Part shown: in pieces, positions 1 to 9,827 of the stretch | Layout: every line of letters begins with the position of its first letter | How positions within the stretch are numbered: position 1 is the first letter of the stretch | Source of the DNA: Actinomyces ruminis | GTDB taxonomy: Bacteria > Actinomycetota > Actinomycetes > Actinomycetales > Actinomycetaceae | DNA: 64,000 nt | Direction: 5' to 3' | Assembly: GCF_002154335.2 (NCBI RefSeq) | Contig: NZ_MTPX02000041.1 | Coordinates: forward strand, 62,001-126,000 | The notes under the pieces: generated by a model | Database searches by the model: none | The model's input: only the letters and a program-made list of their open reading frames with translations | What the model was told of the DNA's origin: nothing | Position numbers and translations under genes: made by a program

Positions 1-853
1 GGCCGCGCGCTGGGAGACGTTGGCGACGTTGCTGGTCAGGTGTGACTGGAAGTTGGTGGCCGCCTGATGACGTCGGTGGGCCCATCATCCAGCCGACGCG
101 CCAGCCGGTCATCGCGTAGGTCTTGGCGACGCCGTTGAGCACCACCGTCTGGTTGGCCAGTTCGGGCACGAGCGCAACGATGTGTGCCGGCTGGGCGTCG
201 TCGTAGAGCAGGTGCTCGTAGATCTCGTCGGTGACCACCCAGATGCCGTGCTCCAGCGCCCACTGGCCGATGTGGGTGAGTTCGGCGGCGGTGTAGACGG
301 CGCCGGTGGGGTTGGACGGCGAGCACAGTAGCAGCACCTTGGTGCGTTCGGTGCGGGCGGCCTCCAACTGCTCGAGCGTGACCTTGTAGTCCTGGTCCGC
401 GCCGGCGAACACCTCCACGGTGGTGCCACCGGCCAGGGCGACTACCTCCGGGTAGGTGGTCCAGATGGGGGTGGGCATCAGCACCTCGTCGCCCGGGTCG
501 ACGAGTGCGGCGAAGGCCTGGAATACGGCCTGCTTGCCGCCGTTGGTGACCAGGATGTCCTCGGGGGAGACCAGATAGCCGGAGTCGCGCAGTGTCTTGG
601 CGGAGATGGCCTCGCGCAGCTCGGGCAGTCCCTTGGCCGGGGAGTACTTGTGGTTAACCGGATCCTGAGCCGCGGCGACGGCGGCGGCGACGATGTAGTC
701 CGGGGTGGCGAAGTCCGGTTCGCCCGCGCCAAACCCAATAACGGGGCGCCCGGCTGCGCGCAGGGACTTGGCCTTGGCGTCGACGGCGAGGGTCGCCGAC
801 GGGGAGATGGCGGCCAGACGGGCTGAGACTCGACTTATGGGTGCAGTACTCAC
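1..853 (-). CDS. aspC: Aspartate-type aminotransferase, C-terminus cut by window edge, two frameshifts
   Basis: This is a PLP-dependent class I aminotransferase that moves amino groups between aspartate-like donors and 2-oxo acids in the cytoplasm. Reading from a GTG at 853, the protein shows [15 protein letters not shown], then [17 protein letters not shown], the [11 protein letters not shown] stretch, [18 protein letters not shown] and [10 protein letters not shown], the normal order for aspartate aminotransferase. The PLP lysine lies in [14 protein letters not shown]. Just after it the frame breaks twice, near 77-80 (a C lost on the coding strand) and near 63-65 (an A lost). Restoring both gives [20 protein letters not shown] up to the window edge. 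An aromatic or dapC-type specificity cannot be excluded. Confidence 0.88.
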   Translation of the reverse strand, partial: MSTAPISRVSARLAAISPSATLAVDAKAKSLRAAGRPVIGFGAGEPDFATPDYIVAAAVAAAQDPVNHKYSPAKGLPELREAISAKTLRDSGYLVSPEDILVTNGGKQAVFQAFAALVDPGDEVLMPTPIWTTYPEVVALAGGTTVEVFAGADQDYKVTLEQLEAARTERTKVLLLCSPSNPTGAVYTAAELTHIGQWALEHGIWVVTDEIYEHLLYDDAQPAHIVALVPELANQTVVLNGVAKTYAMTGWRVGWMMGPPTSSGGHQLPVTPDQQRRQRLPARG

Positions 854-1023
854 GCGCCGATAGTCTCATGTCGCCATGGTGGGGCGGTGCCGCTGTCCCG
901 CTATGCGGCGCAAGGTGGCGAGATTCTCATACCGGGGGCGGGCCGGCACCGCCGACGTGGCGCAGCCCACGGAACTGGAGTTCGGCATTCGCCGCTCGAT
1001 GTGGCAAGATGGGTTGCCGCTGA

Positions 1024-1096
1024 AGGGCAGTGGCGCAATTGGTAGCGCACCGGTCTCCAAAACCGGCGGTTGTGGGTTCGAGTCCCGCCTGCCCTG
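1024..1096 (+). tRNA. trpT: tRNA-Trp (anticodon CCA)
   Basis: The 73-nt cloverleaf closes with acceptor stem AGGGCAG (1024-1030) and CTGCCCT (1089-1095) plus discriminator G1096. The anticodon stem CCGGT/ACCGG encloses the loop CTCCAAA, giving anticodon CCA at 1057-1059. The T arm contains GGTTCGAGTCC. CCA is not encoded. It lies 100 bp upstream of secE, the usual place for trpT in actinobacteria. Confidence 0.97.
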
Positions 1097-1196
1097 CTGA
1101 GAACGGCGGATCTGTCGGGAGATCCCGTCGGCTCCGTCTTCTCGCCCACCAGGGCGTGACCGGACCGTCGACCCCGAGGATCACGAAAGCAGAAGC

Positions 1197-1430
1197 ATGA
1201 GCGATACAACCGTCGCCAAGGGCAAGCGGAAGCAGAGGCGTGGCCCCTTCTCCCGTATCGCCTTGTACTTCCGGCAGGTGATCGACGAGCTCCGCAAGGT
1301 GGTCTGGCCCACCCGGAACGAGCTGTGGACCTACTTCGCGGTGGTTGTGGTGTTCATCTTGGCGATCATGCTGTTCACCGGGGCGCTCGACGCCATCTTC
1401 GATCGGCTCGTCATGTGGGCCTTCGCCTGA
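1197..1430 (+). CDS. secE: Preprotein translocase subunit SecE
   Basis: SecE clamps SecY in the SecYEG channel that exports unfolded proteins across the membrane. The 77-residue protein has a basic N-terminus, the conserved amphipathic helix FRQVIDELRKVVWPTRNEL and a single membrane helix WTYFAVVVVFILAIMLFTGAL. This is the one-helix form usual outside the gamma-proteobacteria. It starts at ATG 1197, 60 bp before nusG on the same strand, so the pair is probably one transcript. Its partner secY lies at 45.3 kb. Confidence 0.96.
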   Translation: MSDTTVAKGKRKQRRGPFSRIALYFRQVIDELRKVVWPTRNELWTYFAVVVVFILAIMLFTGALDAIFDRLVMWAFA

Positions 1431-1489
1431 CCATCCGTTCTCGCTAGTCGCCGTCGCCGTTAGATTCAGTCCGAGGAAAGAGAAACACC

Positions 1490-2221
1490 GTGTCCGAGGA
1501 GAACCTCCCCGAGGAGTCCACCGTCGTCGACGGGGTCGCACCCGCAGAGCCGCAGCAGTCGGCCGAAGTCGACCCGGTTGAGGAGTTCCGTCAGCAGCTG
1601 TCCTCGCTGCCCGGCGAGTGGTACGTGCTGCACACCTACTCCGGCTATGAGCGGCGCGTCGCTGCGGACATCATGGCGCGCGCGGAGAACTTCGAACTGG
1701 AGGACTACGTCTTCGACGCCGTCGCCCCCATGGAGACGGTCATCGAGATCAAGAACGGCAACAAGAAGAAGGAGGTCTCGCGGGTCCGCATCCCCGGCTA
1801 TGTGTTCGTGCGCATGGATCTGGATGACCCGGAGACCTCCGAGCAGGTGTGGCGCACCATTAAGGACACCCCCGCCGTCACCGGCTTTGTTGGTGACCGC
1901 TACGACCCGGTGCCGCTGACCTTCGAGGAGGCTGTCTCCCAGCTCGGCCCCACTCCCGAGGAGGTTGCCTCCAAGCGCGCTGCCGCGGCCACCGCCGCCC
2001 CCGAGGAGGGGGCCGGAACCCAGGTTGCCGCCGACGGTCAGGTCTACGAAGTCGCCTATTCCGTGGGCGAGTCCGTCATCGTCACCGATGGCCCCTTCGA
2101 GTCGCTGCCCGCCACGATCTCGGAGATTCACCCCGAGACGCAGAAGCTGCAGGTGCTCATCTCCCTGTTCGGCCGCGACACCCCGGCCGAACTGGCCTTC
2201 AACCAGGTCGCCAAGATCTGA
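1490..2221 (+). CDS. nusG: Transcription termination/antitermination factor NusG
   Basis: NusG binds the clamp helices of RNA polymerase and links transcription to Rho and to the ribosome. The 243-residue protein has an acidic N-terminal extension of about 40 residues, an NGN domain starting at [19 protein letters not shown] and including [13 protein letters not shown] and VTGFVGD, an Ala/Glu-rich insert, and a KOW domain with [19 protein letters not shown]. The acidic extension and inter-domain insert are usual in actinobacteria. The start is a GTG at 1490 after a purine-rich GAGGAAAGAGAAA segment. Confidence 0.96.
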   Translation: MSEENLPEESTVVDGVAPAEPQQSAEVDPVEEFRQQLSSLPGEWYVLHTYSGYERRVAADIMARAENFELEDYVFDAVAPMETVIEIKNGNKKKEVSRVRIPGYVFVRMDLDDPETSEQVWRTIKDTPAVTGFVGDRYDPVPLTFEEAVSQLGPTPEEVASKRAAAATAAPEEGAGTQVAADGQVYEVAYSVGESVIVTDGPFESLPATISEIHPETQKLQVLISLFGRDTPAELAFNQVAKI

Positions 2222-2288
2222 TCGCCCCGCCCGGGCCCCAAGGGCCCACAGGCGAAGGCGCAGCACCTGTGAGACCGCCCACCGGCTG

Positions 2289-2317
2289 GCTCACGGGCGC
2301 GCACGCGGGTCTAAGAT
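2289..2317 (+). promoter_or_regulatory. Possible promoter for rplK-rplA
   Basis: A good -10 box TAAGAT at 2312-2317 has a weak -35 GCTCAC at 2289-2294 with 17 bp between them. It lies about 100 bp before rplK and after the end of nusG, so it could give the ribosomal genes their own start. Assigned by pattern only. Confidence 0.4.
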
Positions 2318-2413
2318 GGGCGCTCGCGTGCCAGGTACGTGCCCACGTGCCAACGCATGAACCCGCTGCACGGCAGGTGTGCAGCATTCCGGACAAGAAA
2401 GATCGAATTACCC

Positions 2414-2845
2414 ATGGCTCCTAAGAAGAAGGTCGCCGGGCTGATCAAGCTCCAGATCCAGGCCGGTCAGGCCAACCCCGCCCCGCCGATCGGCCCCGCG
2501 CTCGGTCAGCACGGCGTGAACATCATGGAGTTCTGCAAGGCCTACAACGCTGCGACCGAGTCGCAGCGCGGCAATGTCGTCCCGGTGGAGATCACGGTTT
2601 ACGAAGACCGCTCCTTCACTTTCGTGACCAAGACCCCGCCGGCCGCAGAACTGATCAAGAAGGCGGCCGGCGTCTCCAAGGGCTCCGCCACCCCGCACAC
2701 GGACAAGGTCGGCTCGCTGACCCAGGCCCAGGTGCGCGAGATCGCCGAGACCAAGATGCGTGACCTGAACGCCAACGACGTCGACTCCGCCGCCAAGATC
2801 ATCGCCGGCACCGCCCGCTCCATGGGCATCAGCGTCGAGGCCTGA
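2414..2845 (+). CDS. rplK: 50S ribosomal protein L11
   Basis: L11 forms the GTPase-associated centre with 23S rRNA and the L10-L12 stalk and is the thiopeptide site. The 143-residue protein begins [20 protein letters not shown] and contains the proline-rich [20 protein letters not shown] segment and the C-terminal RNA-binding part with [15 protein letters not shown] and [14 protein letters not shown]. The length is normal. ATG 2414 is chosen because the protein aligns exactly there; the upstream codons are unrelated. Confidence 0.98.
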   Translation: MAPKKKVAGLIKLQIQAGQANPAPPIGPALGQHGVNIMEFCKAYNAATESQRGNVVPVEITVYEDRSFTFVTKTPPAAELIKKAAGVSKGSATPHTDKVGSLTQAQVREIAETKMRDLNANDVDSAAKIIAGTARSMGISVEA

Positions 2846-2923
2846 GCCCAGGCCGACTCCCCAAACCGATAAGCGTGGAAGGGCCTGCGCGGCCCGTTCA
2901 CCACGACTGCTAAGGAGAAGCAG

Positions 2924-3612
2924 ATGACTAAGCGCAGCAAGGCTTACCGCGCCGCCGCGGAGAAGATCCAGTCCGGGATCCTCTACACCCCGGCGGAGGC
3001 CGTGAAGCTGGCCAAGGAAACGTCCGTCACCAAGTTCGACTCCACCGTGGACGTCGTCCTCCGCCTGGGCGTTGACCCCCGCAAGGCCGACCAGATGGTG
3101 CGTGGCACCGTGTCCCTGCCGCACGGTACCGGCAAGACCGCCCGCGTGGTCGTCTTCGCCCAGGGTGAGCGGGCCGAGCAGGCCCTTGCCGCCGGCGCGA
3201 CGAGGTCGGCGGCGACGAGCTCATCGCGAAGGTCGCCGGCGGGTACACCGATTTCGACGCCGCCGTCGCCACCCCAGACCTGATGGGCAAGGTCGGGCGC
3301 CTTGGTCGTGTGCTCGGTCCCCGTGGCCTCATGCCTAACCCCAAGACCGGCACCGTTACCATGGACGTGGCCAAGGCCGTCGCCGACATCAAGGGGGGCC
3401 GCATCGAGTTCCGCGTGGACCGCGCCGGCAACCTCAACTTCGTGATCGGCAAGTCCTCGTTCACCGAGGAGCAGCTGGCCGAGAACTTCCAGGCCGCCTT
3501 GGACGAGGTGCAGCGTCTGAAGCCGTCGGCCTCTAAGGGCCGTTACATTCTCAAGGCCACCATGGCCACGACCATGGGCCCCGGCATTCCCATGGACGTC
3601 GCCAAGCTCTGA
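2924..3612 (+). CDS. rplA: 50S ribosomal protein L1 (one frameshift)
   Basis: L1 forms the mobile L1 stalk that helps release tRNA from the E site and can repress its own operon. The N-terminal part ([15 protein letters not shown] to [14 protein letters not shown]) and the C-terminal part ([20 protein letters not shown] to [11 protein letters not shown]) lie in different frames. One G missing near 3198-3199 explains this: restoring GCG-GAC gives [20 protein letters not shown] and an uninterrupted protein of about 229 residues, the normal length. It follows rplK by 78 bp with an AAGGAG ribosome site. Confidence 0.95.
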
Positions 3613-3637
3613 GGCATTGCGGCTGATACGCAGCTGA

Positions 3638-3677
3638 ACGACCGGGCCGGTCCCCAGGCGGGGGCTGGCCCGGTCGT
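3638..3677 (+). terminator. Hairpin terminator after rplA
   Basis: ACGACCGGGCC (3638-3648) pairs perfectly with GGCCCGGTCGT (3667-3677), with CCCC/GGGG pairing further in. It lies 26 bp after the rplA stop. There is no long U-tract, which is common for strong actinobacterial hairpins. Confidence 0.75.
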
Positions 3678-3771
3678 CATTCCAACGAGACTTTTCTCTT
3701 AGGATGGCGGTACCGGGCGGGCCGGGCGGACACGCCCGCATGCCCGCTATCCCGATTCCGAGGAGACGCCC

Positions 3772-6090
3772 ATGCCCCCAATCAACGACGCTGCCCAACG
3801 TCTGGGAAGCGCCTACGTGCTGGACTCACGCATCGGGGCGGGGGCGCAGGGGGACGTCTGGCTGGCCCATCGCAGCGATGCGCCCGGCATCCCGCTGGCG
3901 GTGAAGCTGCTGCGCGCCGACCTGCTGGAGGACGCGGGTGTCGTTGAACGCTTCATCCGGGAGCGCGCCACCCTGATGCGGGTGGCCTCCCCCTACGTCG
4001 TGGGCGTGCAGGATATGGTGATTGAGGGCAGTCGCTTCGCCATCGTCATGGACTATGTGGGCGGCGGCAACCTGCGGGGCCTGCTCAATGAGCGAGGGGT
4101 GCTGCCGCCCGCCGAGGTGGCTCGGGTCGGGGCGATGCTTGCGAGTGGACTGGCCACCGTGCACGACGCCGGTATCGTCCACCGCGACATCAAGCCCGCC
4201 AATGTGCTGATCGCCACGTCGGGCGAGAGTGCGGATCCGGCCGACGGCGATACTGCCGTGATCGGGCGGGACACTTGGACGCCTCGGCTGGCCGACTTCG
4301 GGGTAGCCCGCATCTGCGATACGGTCGCCTCCTCCCGGGCCACCGGAGCCATTGGAACCCCGCTGTATATGGCGCCGGAGATTCTTGATCCTGCCGCCCC
4401 GACGCCCGCTGCGGACGTGTATTCCCTCGGGGTGCTGCTGTATGAAGCCGCCTGCGGTATCACCCCGTTCGTCGGTGCACCGTCCCAGGTGCTCGCCCAG
4501 CACGCGCGCCGTGCCCCCGGCCGCCCTGACGGCGTGCCCGACGCTCTGTGGCACGTGCTGGAACGCATGCTCGCCAAGCAGCCGGCCGCCCGTCCCAGCG
4601 CCCATGAGGTCGCTGCTGCGCTGCAGGCGGCCGCTCCCGCGCTGGCGGGCAGCGCCCCCGCTCGCCGCTTGACCGTGCCCCCGCCGTCGGCTCCCGCGGC
4701 AGCGCCGTACCTGTGGGCGGGTGACGCACTGCCCGAACCGGAGACAGCGCCGACGCTGGTGGGCCCGGCCAGCCCCGGGCCAGGTACGCCGGCCACCGTC
4801 CCGCTGACGCCGCCACCGACCATGGTCTCCGCATCCAGTCCACCACGGCGCAGTCGACGCAGAAGACGTGCGCTTTTTGGCGTGATCGCCGCCGCGGTCG
4901 TGCTCGCCGTCGCGGTCGGCGGGGTGATTACCTGGCGGCACCGGACCGCGGGCGCGCCCGGGTCGACCGCCGTCGCCGCGCTGCCTGCACAGGCCGATAC
5001 GATCGAACTGCAGCGGATCACCGATGTGGATGAGTACCGATTGGCCCCCAACCATGGCGCCCTGGCGGCGGAAACCAGCTATAAGCACTGGTCGCTGTAC
5101 GACCTGGACGCCGTGGGCCAGGCCCCGGTGTGGTCCGACGATTGCGACTCGGCGGGCTTCTGGACCAACGAGACCTTCCTGTGTGTACAAGACGACGCCG
5201 GGCAGTTGATCGGCCTGGACGGCGCCGAGACCGGCGACGTCCTCGCATTCGACGAGCGCACGCAGCTGGGAACCACCGGAAGCACCGCCATTGTGATCGA
5301 CGGCAGCTACTCCGGCTCGCTCGTGGCCCTGGACGCCAGCGGCGAGCAGCTGTGGCGCCGTGACGGCAGCTTCCGGGATGCGCACATCGGTGCGGGCTTC
5401 ATCGTCACCTACGAGACCGGCTCCGAGCGGCTGCTCGTGCTCTCCGCGGAAACCGGAGAAGTGCTGCTGTCCGAGGCGGCCGAGAACACCCCCGACTTCG
5501 ACTCCTCCCTGCCCGGCGGCATTGGCATCGACGTGGGCACGCAGGCCTTCTACAAGGTCGATGGCGAGGCGGTGACCGTCTATGACGCCACCGGCACCGA
5601 GGTCGGCACCGTGGATGGGGTCGACGCCCGCTCGGACTGGGTACTCTCTGACGCGGTGAGTGCCGAGCAGCTGGTGGAGCTGCTGCGCGACGTGGCTGCC
5701 GATAACTCGGTGCACGTGCGCGGTCGGAGTACCGAGGCCGGGCTTGCCGTCGATGCGGTCACCTGCACCGTCACCGGCCCCGATGGGGCGAGCTATACCG
5801 TGCCCGAACGCACCGACGGAGAGGCCTGCGTCATCACCCCGGAGGGGCTCATCGGCAAGGACGAAGGCGTGCTATTCACCATGGGGCAGCCCTCCTCGCG
5901 CACGGATGCCACCGGCGACCACGTGATCGCTTACGACCTCGACGACGGCGAGCAACTCTGGCGGGTGGCCGGTACCCTGGTGGGCGTGCTCCCGCCTTCG
6001 GACAACGCCGCCGGCAAGGCCGCCGGGGCCCCGCGCATGCTGGTGGCCGAGGGGGACGACCTGGTGATTCACGCCGTCGTGGGGAAGTAA
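3772..6090 (+). CDS. Membrane Ser/Thr protein kinase with propeller-like extracellular domain
   Basis: A Hanks-type kinase predicted to phosphorylate Ser/Thr in response to an extracellular cue. All key residues are present: the glycine loop GAGAQGDVW (22-30), Lys45 in AVKLL, catalytic HRDIKPAN (137-144), DFG (175-177) and GTPLYMAPE. After the kinase come a Pro/Ala-rich linker, a basic stretch ([12 protein letters not shown]) and one membrane helix at about 366-390. The remaining 370 residues contain repeated short strands such as [32 protein letters not shown] and [17 protein letters not shown], which look like PQQ/beta-propeller blades. ATG 3772 has GAGGAG upstream. No PASTA repeats occur, so this is not PknB. 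It converges on the OmpA-type gene that follows. Confidence 0.92.
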   Translation: MPPINDAAQRLGSAYVLDSRIGAGAQGDVWLAHRSDAPGIPLAVKLLRADLLEDAGVVERFIRERATLMRVASPYVVGVQDMVIEGSRFAIVMDYVGGGNLRGLLNERGVLPPAEVARVGAMLASGLATVHDAGIVHRDIKPANVLIATSGESADPADGDTAVIGRDTWTPRLADFGVARICDTVASSRATGAIGTPLYMAPEILDPAAPTPAADVYSLGVLLYEAACGITPFVGAPSQVLAQHARRAPGRPDGVPDALWHVLERMLAKQPAARPSAHEVAAALQAAAPALAGSAPARRLTVPPPSAPAAAPYLWAGDALPEPETAPTLVGPASPGPGTPATVPLTPPPTMVSASSPPRRSRRRRRALFGVIAAAVVLAVAVGGVITWRHRTAGAPGSTAVAALPAQADTIELQRITDVDEYRLAPNHGALAAETSYKHWSLYDLDAVGQAPVWSDDCDSAGFWTNETFLCVQDDAGQLIGLDGAETGDVLAFDERTQLGTTGSTAIVIDGSYSGSLVALDASGEQLWRRDGSFRDAHIGAGFIVTYETGSERLLVLSAETGEVLLSEAAENTPDFDSSLPGGIGIDVGTQAFYKVDGEAVTVYDATGTEVGTVDGVDARSDWVLSDAVSAEQLVELLRDVAADNSVHVRGRSTEAGLAVDAVTCTVTGPDGASYTVPERTDGEACVITPEGLIGKDEGVLFTMGQPSSRTDATGDHVIAYDLDDGEQLWRVAGTLVGVLPPSDNAAGKAAGAPRMLVAEGDDLVIHAVVGK

Positions 6091-6111
6091 ACCGAGGTCG
6101 GCCGCTGCCGG

Positions 6112-7716
6112 CTAGGCCTGTGCCACCGGGATGTCGGTCAGGCGCGCGGCCAGGTTCTTGCCGGGCAGGTCCAGGGTGACGGTGTCGGCGCCGGGGTAGG
6201 GCCAGACGACGGGCAGCCTCGTGGCCTCACCGCTGGCAATCTTGTACACATTCCGGTTGGTCACCGGGACGTACTCGCTGTCGGCATCCAGGTAGTTGGC
6301 TGCCAGGTAGCGCGTACCTCCCTGCAGGAGCGTGGGGTTGTGGACTCCGGTGAAGGAGGCCGGCCAGTGCAGGATCTGCAACTCGTTGGGCAGAGCGAAC
6401 AGGCTCACGGTGATGCTCACGTCCTCCTGCGCGCTGAGCAGGAGCGCGCCGGTCACATAGTCGCCCACGCGCGTCACCGACTCCATCGCCAGGTGGACGG
6501 TCTGGTCGCTGATGCGCACGTCTACGCCGTCGGCGCCCGTGCCCACCGGGCCGACGGAACGGGGCATCTGCCCGGCAGTCGCCGTGGAGGCCTGGCCCGG
6601 CGGAGGAGTAGCTGCCGACAGGGCCGTGGCCTCCGCCGGGTTCTTCGGCGTCATCACCACTTCGACTCTGCGGTTGGTGGCGCGCGCCTCGTCGGAGGTT
6701 CCCTCCGCCCGGGGAGCGGACTCGCCCTTGCCGGTTACGGTGGCGTCCCAAGCAGACAGATCCGTGAGCTCTCCGAGCCGGTCGGCGACAGCTTGAGCAC
6801 GCTGCTCGGACAGGGTCTGGTTGTAATCCTCCTCGTCGACGTCGTCGGTGTGTCCGGTAACTGACAGCTTCCCGCCGGATGGGTAGCGATTCAGCTGCTC
6901 GACCACCTTCGTCAGCACATCGTCCGCCTGTGCTGACAACTCGGTCGAGTCGGAGCCGAACGTAACGTCCCCCGAAACTGTCACCGTCGTTGAGTCCTCA
7001 TCGGAATCGGTGTCATAGGAGCCGTCGGTGGCGACCACTAGCGAGCTGAGTTGGTAGGGGCCCGGGTCGGCCTCACGGTCGATCTCGGCCACGCTGAGCA
7101 GTTCTCCCGCCTCGAAACCGGCGTTCTCGGGGCTCACCACGGGGACGCCCACCGCCACCCCAACGCTGGGGAGGAACAACTCGACGGTCTCGACGCCGTC
7201 GTCGACCGCATCGAAAACCGGGAACAGCTCCACCGGGGATGTTCGGGAGACGGTGTCAAACAGCCCATCCGAACGCTCGCCAAGTTCGGGGAACACCAGT
7301 GACTGGTGCAGGGAGAGCAGCCGCATGCCGCGCATGGTGTAGGGGGAGGAACCACCGAAAGCGGAGGAGATGGTCAGCTCCTCGTCGGAGTCGGTGGATA
7401 CTTCCACGCGTACCAGCGTGTAGCCGTCCTGCACCGTGGCGGGACCGACCCGGAAGGTAGCCGCCACACCGCCGAGCGCGGAGGCCAGGGCGACGGCGCC
7501 GGAGGCGTCCGCGGTAGGCACCGGGGGCGCAGTGACCGCGGGGGAGGCCGTAGGGCCGGCAGGACCGTCGGTAGACTGCGCTGCCCGCTGTAGCGGATTG
7601 CCGGAGCAGGCGGCCAGGCCAAGTCCGGCTGCGCCCAGCGGCAGGAGCGACAACAGGGTGCGGCGGGGGACGCGAATGGGGCCGGGGACATCGGGGTGGG
7701 AGGGTGAGATGCGCAT
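6112..7716 (-). CDS. OmpA-family Tat lipoprotein, copy 1
   Basis: A probable cell-surface lipoprotein that binds peptidoglycan. The N-terminus VPRRTLLSLLPLGAAGLGLAACSG carries twin arginines, a hydrophobic core and a lipobox ending at Cys, suggesting Tat export and lipidation. The middle is unrecognised. An OmpA/MotB-like domain follows (FGSDSTELSAQADDVLTKVV, then VTGHTDDVDEEDYNQTLSEQ with RAQAVADRL, then ATNRRVEVVMTP), and a further C-terminal region of about 150 residues. ATG 7716 is preceded by AGAAAGG at a good distance. The protein is a clear paralogue of the one at 12.1-13.6 kb along its whole length. An OmpA domain on a lipoprotein in a Gram-positive cell implies wall attachment rather than an outer membrane. 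Confidence 0.85.
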   Translation of the reverse strand: MRISPSHPDVPGPIRVPRRTLLSLLPLGAAGLGLAACSGNPLQRAAQSTDGPAGPTASPAVTAPPVPTADASGAVALASALGGVAATFRVGPATVQDGYTLVRVEVSTDSDEELTISSAFGGSSPYTMRGMRLLSLHQSLVFPELGERSDGLFDTVSRTSPVELFPVFDAVDDGVETVELFLPSVGVAVGVPVVSPENAGFEAGELLSVAEIDREADPGPYQLSSLVVATDGSYDTDSDEDSTTVTVSGDVTFGSDSTELSAQADDVLTKVVEQLNRYPSGGKLSVTGHTDDVDEEDYNQTLSEQRAQAVADRLGELTDLSAWDATVTGKGESAPRAEGTSDEARATNRRVEVVMTPKNPAEATALSAATPPPGQASTATAGQMPRSVGPVGTGADGVDVRISDQTVHLAMESVTRVGDYVTGALLLSAQEDVSITVSLFALPNELQILHWPASFTGVHNPTLLQGGTRYLAANYLDADSEYVPVTNRNVYKIASGEATRLPVVWPYPGADTVTLDLPGKNLAARLTDIPVAQA

Positions 7717-8233
7717 GAGTGTGCCTTTCTGAACGTTGTGCAAGGCATCTGTCTTGACGTGGAGACGCTATTGGTGCTTCTGTGCGCCACGCGATGGGCA
7801 GAACTCAACGACTCCCCGGGTGTACCTGGGTAACCCCGGGCCGCCCTGCGGCCCGAGCCGGTAGGGCCGTCCGCCCATGGCGGAGACGTGATCGAGGCGT
7901 TATGATCGGCGCGCCCCGCTCCCGACCGGAAGGCTCGAACCGTGCTTGAGTGCAGTCATGTCGCCGTCCCGGCGCGTTTCTTTGACTCATTAGTGAATGT
8001 GGTGCGCGTTGTCGGCGACAGCTGTGATTGATTGACTTTTAGGTAAGGCTCGGGCAAGGTGACCTCCATAGTTGAGTGGACAACAATACGACGCTCAACA
8101 AGATAGGCGGTTGGCTCTTTGCGGTATCGCGAGTCGGCGTCTGTGCAGGGTGTGAAGATGGTTGAGGAGCGGCTAGCTTAGTTTCGAAGACTAGGTCACA
8201 AACGGAATTGGTGGTGTCTGAAAGGTGGAAACG
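7717..8233. other. Spacer between divergent lipoprotein genes
   Basis: I see no convincing gene in these 517 bp. The spacer separates the minus-strand OmpA-type gene from the plus-strand lipoprotein genes, so it should hold divergent promoters. It contains one of the three palindromic sites of this island at 7814-7831. The part after about 7980 is clearly less GC-rich than the rest of the window. Confidence 0.5.
7814..7831. repeat. Palindromic site 1 (CCCGGGTGTACCTGGG type)
   Basis: The sequence CCCCGGGTGTACCTGGGT is a near-palindrome matching the sites at 9027-9044 and 11958-11975. It lies about 100 bp upstream of the OmpA-type gene copy 1 (minus strand). Such a shared intergenic palindrome would fit a dimeric repressor or activator site, but this is inference. 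Confidence 0.5.
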
Positions 8234-8814
8234 ATGGGTGGTCCTTGGAAACGAAGGACGTTCTTTCTTGGGGTTGCGCTCGGTGTGTTGTCCGCGGGTT
8301 GCGGGTGTTCGCAGCGTGGCCACTCGACGCCGCAAGGTTGGTACCGAGTCGCCCATGGATGTGGCGCGTTCGATCTAAAGGACGGCTGGCAGGAAGTCGA
8401 TATCCCAGACGATGCGAACCTGCTTGGATGGGACTATGTGGTGCAGGATACTGCCGAATTTGGTAGCGAGGACACGCGGTTGCGGCTCGGTGCGATGACA
8501 AATGGGGGATATACTGATTACTTGGTGTATCCACCTGAATCGGCTGAAGACCTCGCGAGTGATCTGGCTGGATTCGAGTTATTTGGAAAGTACAAGGCGA
8601 AGTCGCCGAATCCAACTCGAATGGAGGGTGTGGCGGATGAGATCTGGCGCATCGACTATCCTAATGATGACGATCCGACGAGCCTGTCATACCTATTTAC
8701 TGCCAAAGATGATGGTTATGATGAGATGCTTGTTGTGGGTTGACTGGCCCTGACGTTGATGAGCAGTTATTGGAGATTGTCGTGGCCGGCATCGAGGTGG
8801 TTCATCGTGACTGA
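8234..8814 (+). CDS. Small Tat-type lipoprotein, family member 1 (one frameshift)
   Basis: Function unknown. The N-terminus MGGPWKRRTFFLGVALGVLS ends in the lipobox LSAGC and has a twin-arginine RRTFF motif, so it should be exported and lipidated. The mature domain of about 165 residues (GAFDLKDGWQEVDIPDD, DYLVYPPESAEDLASDL, WRIDYPNDDDP) resembles the next three genes in strand pattern. The frame stops early at 8743. Restoring one G in the run at 8737-8739 extends it with GLTGPDVDEQLLEIVVAGIE to a stop at 8814, matching the C-termini of its relatives. ATG 8234 is preferred over GTG 8225 because AGGTGG sits correctly before it. A Mog1/PsbP- or LpqN-like fold is only a guess. Confidence 0.72.
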
Positions 8815-9176
8815 ATGTCGTGGCAAGAGGATCGGCCTGTATTGATGATTTCACGCTGTGCTCACGCTAGACGGCGCCGCCATCGGCGCGCTTATCGCAA
8901 GGTTGGTGCTGGTGATGCGGTGACGCACACGGCTTGTCGGGACGGTGTCGCCGAGCAGAAGAGCGCGTGGTCGGTTTGGGGAGGTTCCATCGGAGGGTTC
9001 GGTGTTGCAGGCGGTGTATTCGGATGTGCCCGGGTATACCTGGGGAGTTGGTCAGGGGTGCCCATGGGACGATTCCCTCGGGCGGTATACGGTTGGTGTA
9101 TTCGGGATGAGAGATGCTGCGAATGTCGATGGATAGCGCGCAGGCCCGGGTATTCTTGAAGGAATGAGGTTGTCCT
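8815..9176. other. Spacer between lipoprotein genes
   Basis: No supported gene. The open frames on both strands lack recognisable content or ribosome sites. The spacer contains palindromic site 2 (9027-9044) and a half-site GCCCGGGTATTC at 9144-9155 just before the next gene, so it looks like a promoter/operator region. Confidence 0.45.
9027..9044. repeat. Palindromic site 2 (CCCGGGTATACCTGGG)
   Basis: TGCCCGGGTATACCTGGG is the second copy of the island's palindrome, about 130 bp upstream of the lipoprotein gene at 9177. A half-site with the same left arm occurs at 9144-9155. Confidence 0.55.
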
Positions 9177-9827
9177 ATGAGGCGTTGTATGTACAAGTTC
9201 CGGCGTGCGGCGGTCGTTGCGTCAATGGTTGGCCCGATGATGGTTGCTGCTACTAGCTGCTCAGCGGGAAGCAGTGGTGAGTCCACTGTCGAAGCGAAGG
9301 CGAGCGCGACGATGTCTGCGATTGAGACTACGGAAGCGGATGGTGTAAGCGTTGCGGTCGCCGAGGCTGCCCCGGGGCTCACGATCGAGATAGCCGCGAA
9401 CGCATACACTGCGCCACCGGACACCTATAGTGACGGTCGTCGCGGAGTAACTTATCATGTGGATAATGAAGCGGCGTCTTACACGGTGATAGTGGAGTAT
9501 TATGAGTCTGGAGGCAAAACTGCCAGCGAGGTTTTGGAATCTGAGCTGGGTGCGTTCGAGTTGCAAGGTGCATCTGCTGGCGTGACACAGAGTGATGTTT
9601 CAGTTGAAGGTAGCGAGGAGGCGTATCGACTCGATTGGACGCAAAGTGCGGAGGTGCCGTGGTCCGCGGAGGATGACACAGAGATTGATGTGCAGTGTTC
9701 CGGTGTGATATTCGACGGACAGGATGGCTATAGTTATGCGGTGTACGTCTATGCAGAAGTTTTTGACGAGGCGTCGCTTGCCGCAGTTGCCGACGTTATC
9801 GACTCAATCCAGGTGAGTCAGCCGTGA
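9177..9827 (+). CDS. Small lipoprotein, family member 2
   Basis: A 216-residue exported protein of unknown function. The N-terminus MRRCMYKFRRAAVVASMVGP continues to MMVAATSCSAGSSG, a signal peptide with a lipobox-like TSC. A Ser/Thr/Glu-rich linker of about 35 residues leads to a domain of about 150 residues (APGLTIEIAANAY, YHVDNEAASYTVIVEYYESG, VSVEGSEEAYRLDWTQSAEV, YSYAVYVYAEVFDEASLAAV, DVIDSIQVSQP). ATG 9177 is the first in-frame start; ATG 9189 is possible. Its stop overlaps the GTG of the next gene by 4 bp, so the genes should be co-translated. Base composition is less GC-rich than in the ribosomal genes. Confidence 0.75.
   Translation: MRRCMYKFRRAAVVASMVGPMMVAATSCSAGSSGESTVEAKASATMSAIETTEADGVSVAVAEAAPGLTIEIAANAYTAPPDTYSDGRRGVTYHVDNEAASYTVIVEYYESGGKTASEVLESELGAFELQGASAGVTQSDVSVEGSEEAYRLDWTQSAEVPWSAEDDTEIDVQCSGVIFDGQDGYSYAVYVYAEVFDEASLAAVADVIDSIQVSQP

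Noticed and set aside
2924-3612. Programmed ribosomal frameshifting in rplA and the other broken ribosomal genes
   Set aside because: No common slippery site or downstream structure is visible, the breaks lie at different points in each gene, and the same lesion type occurs in many unrelated genes.
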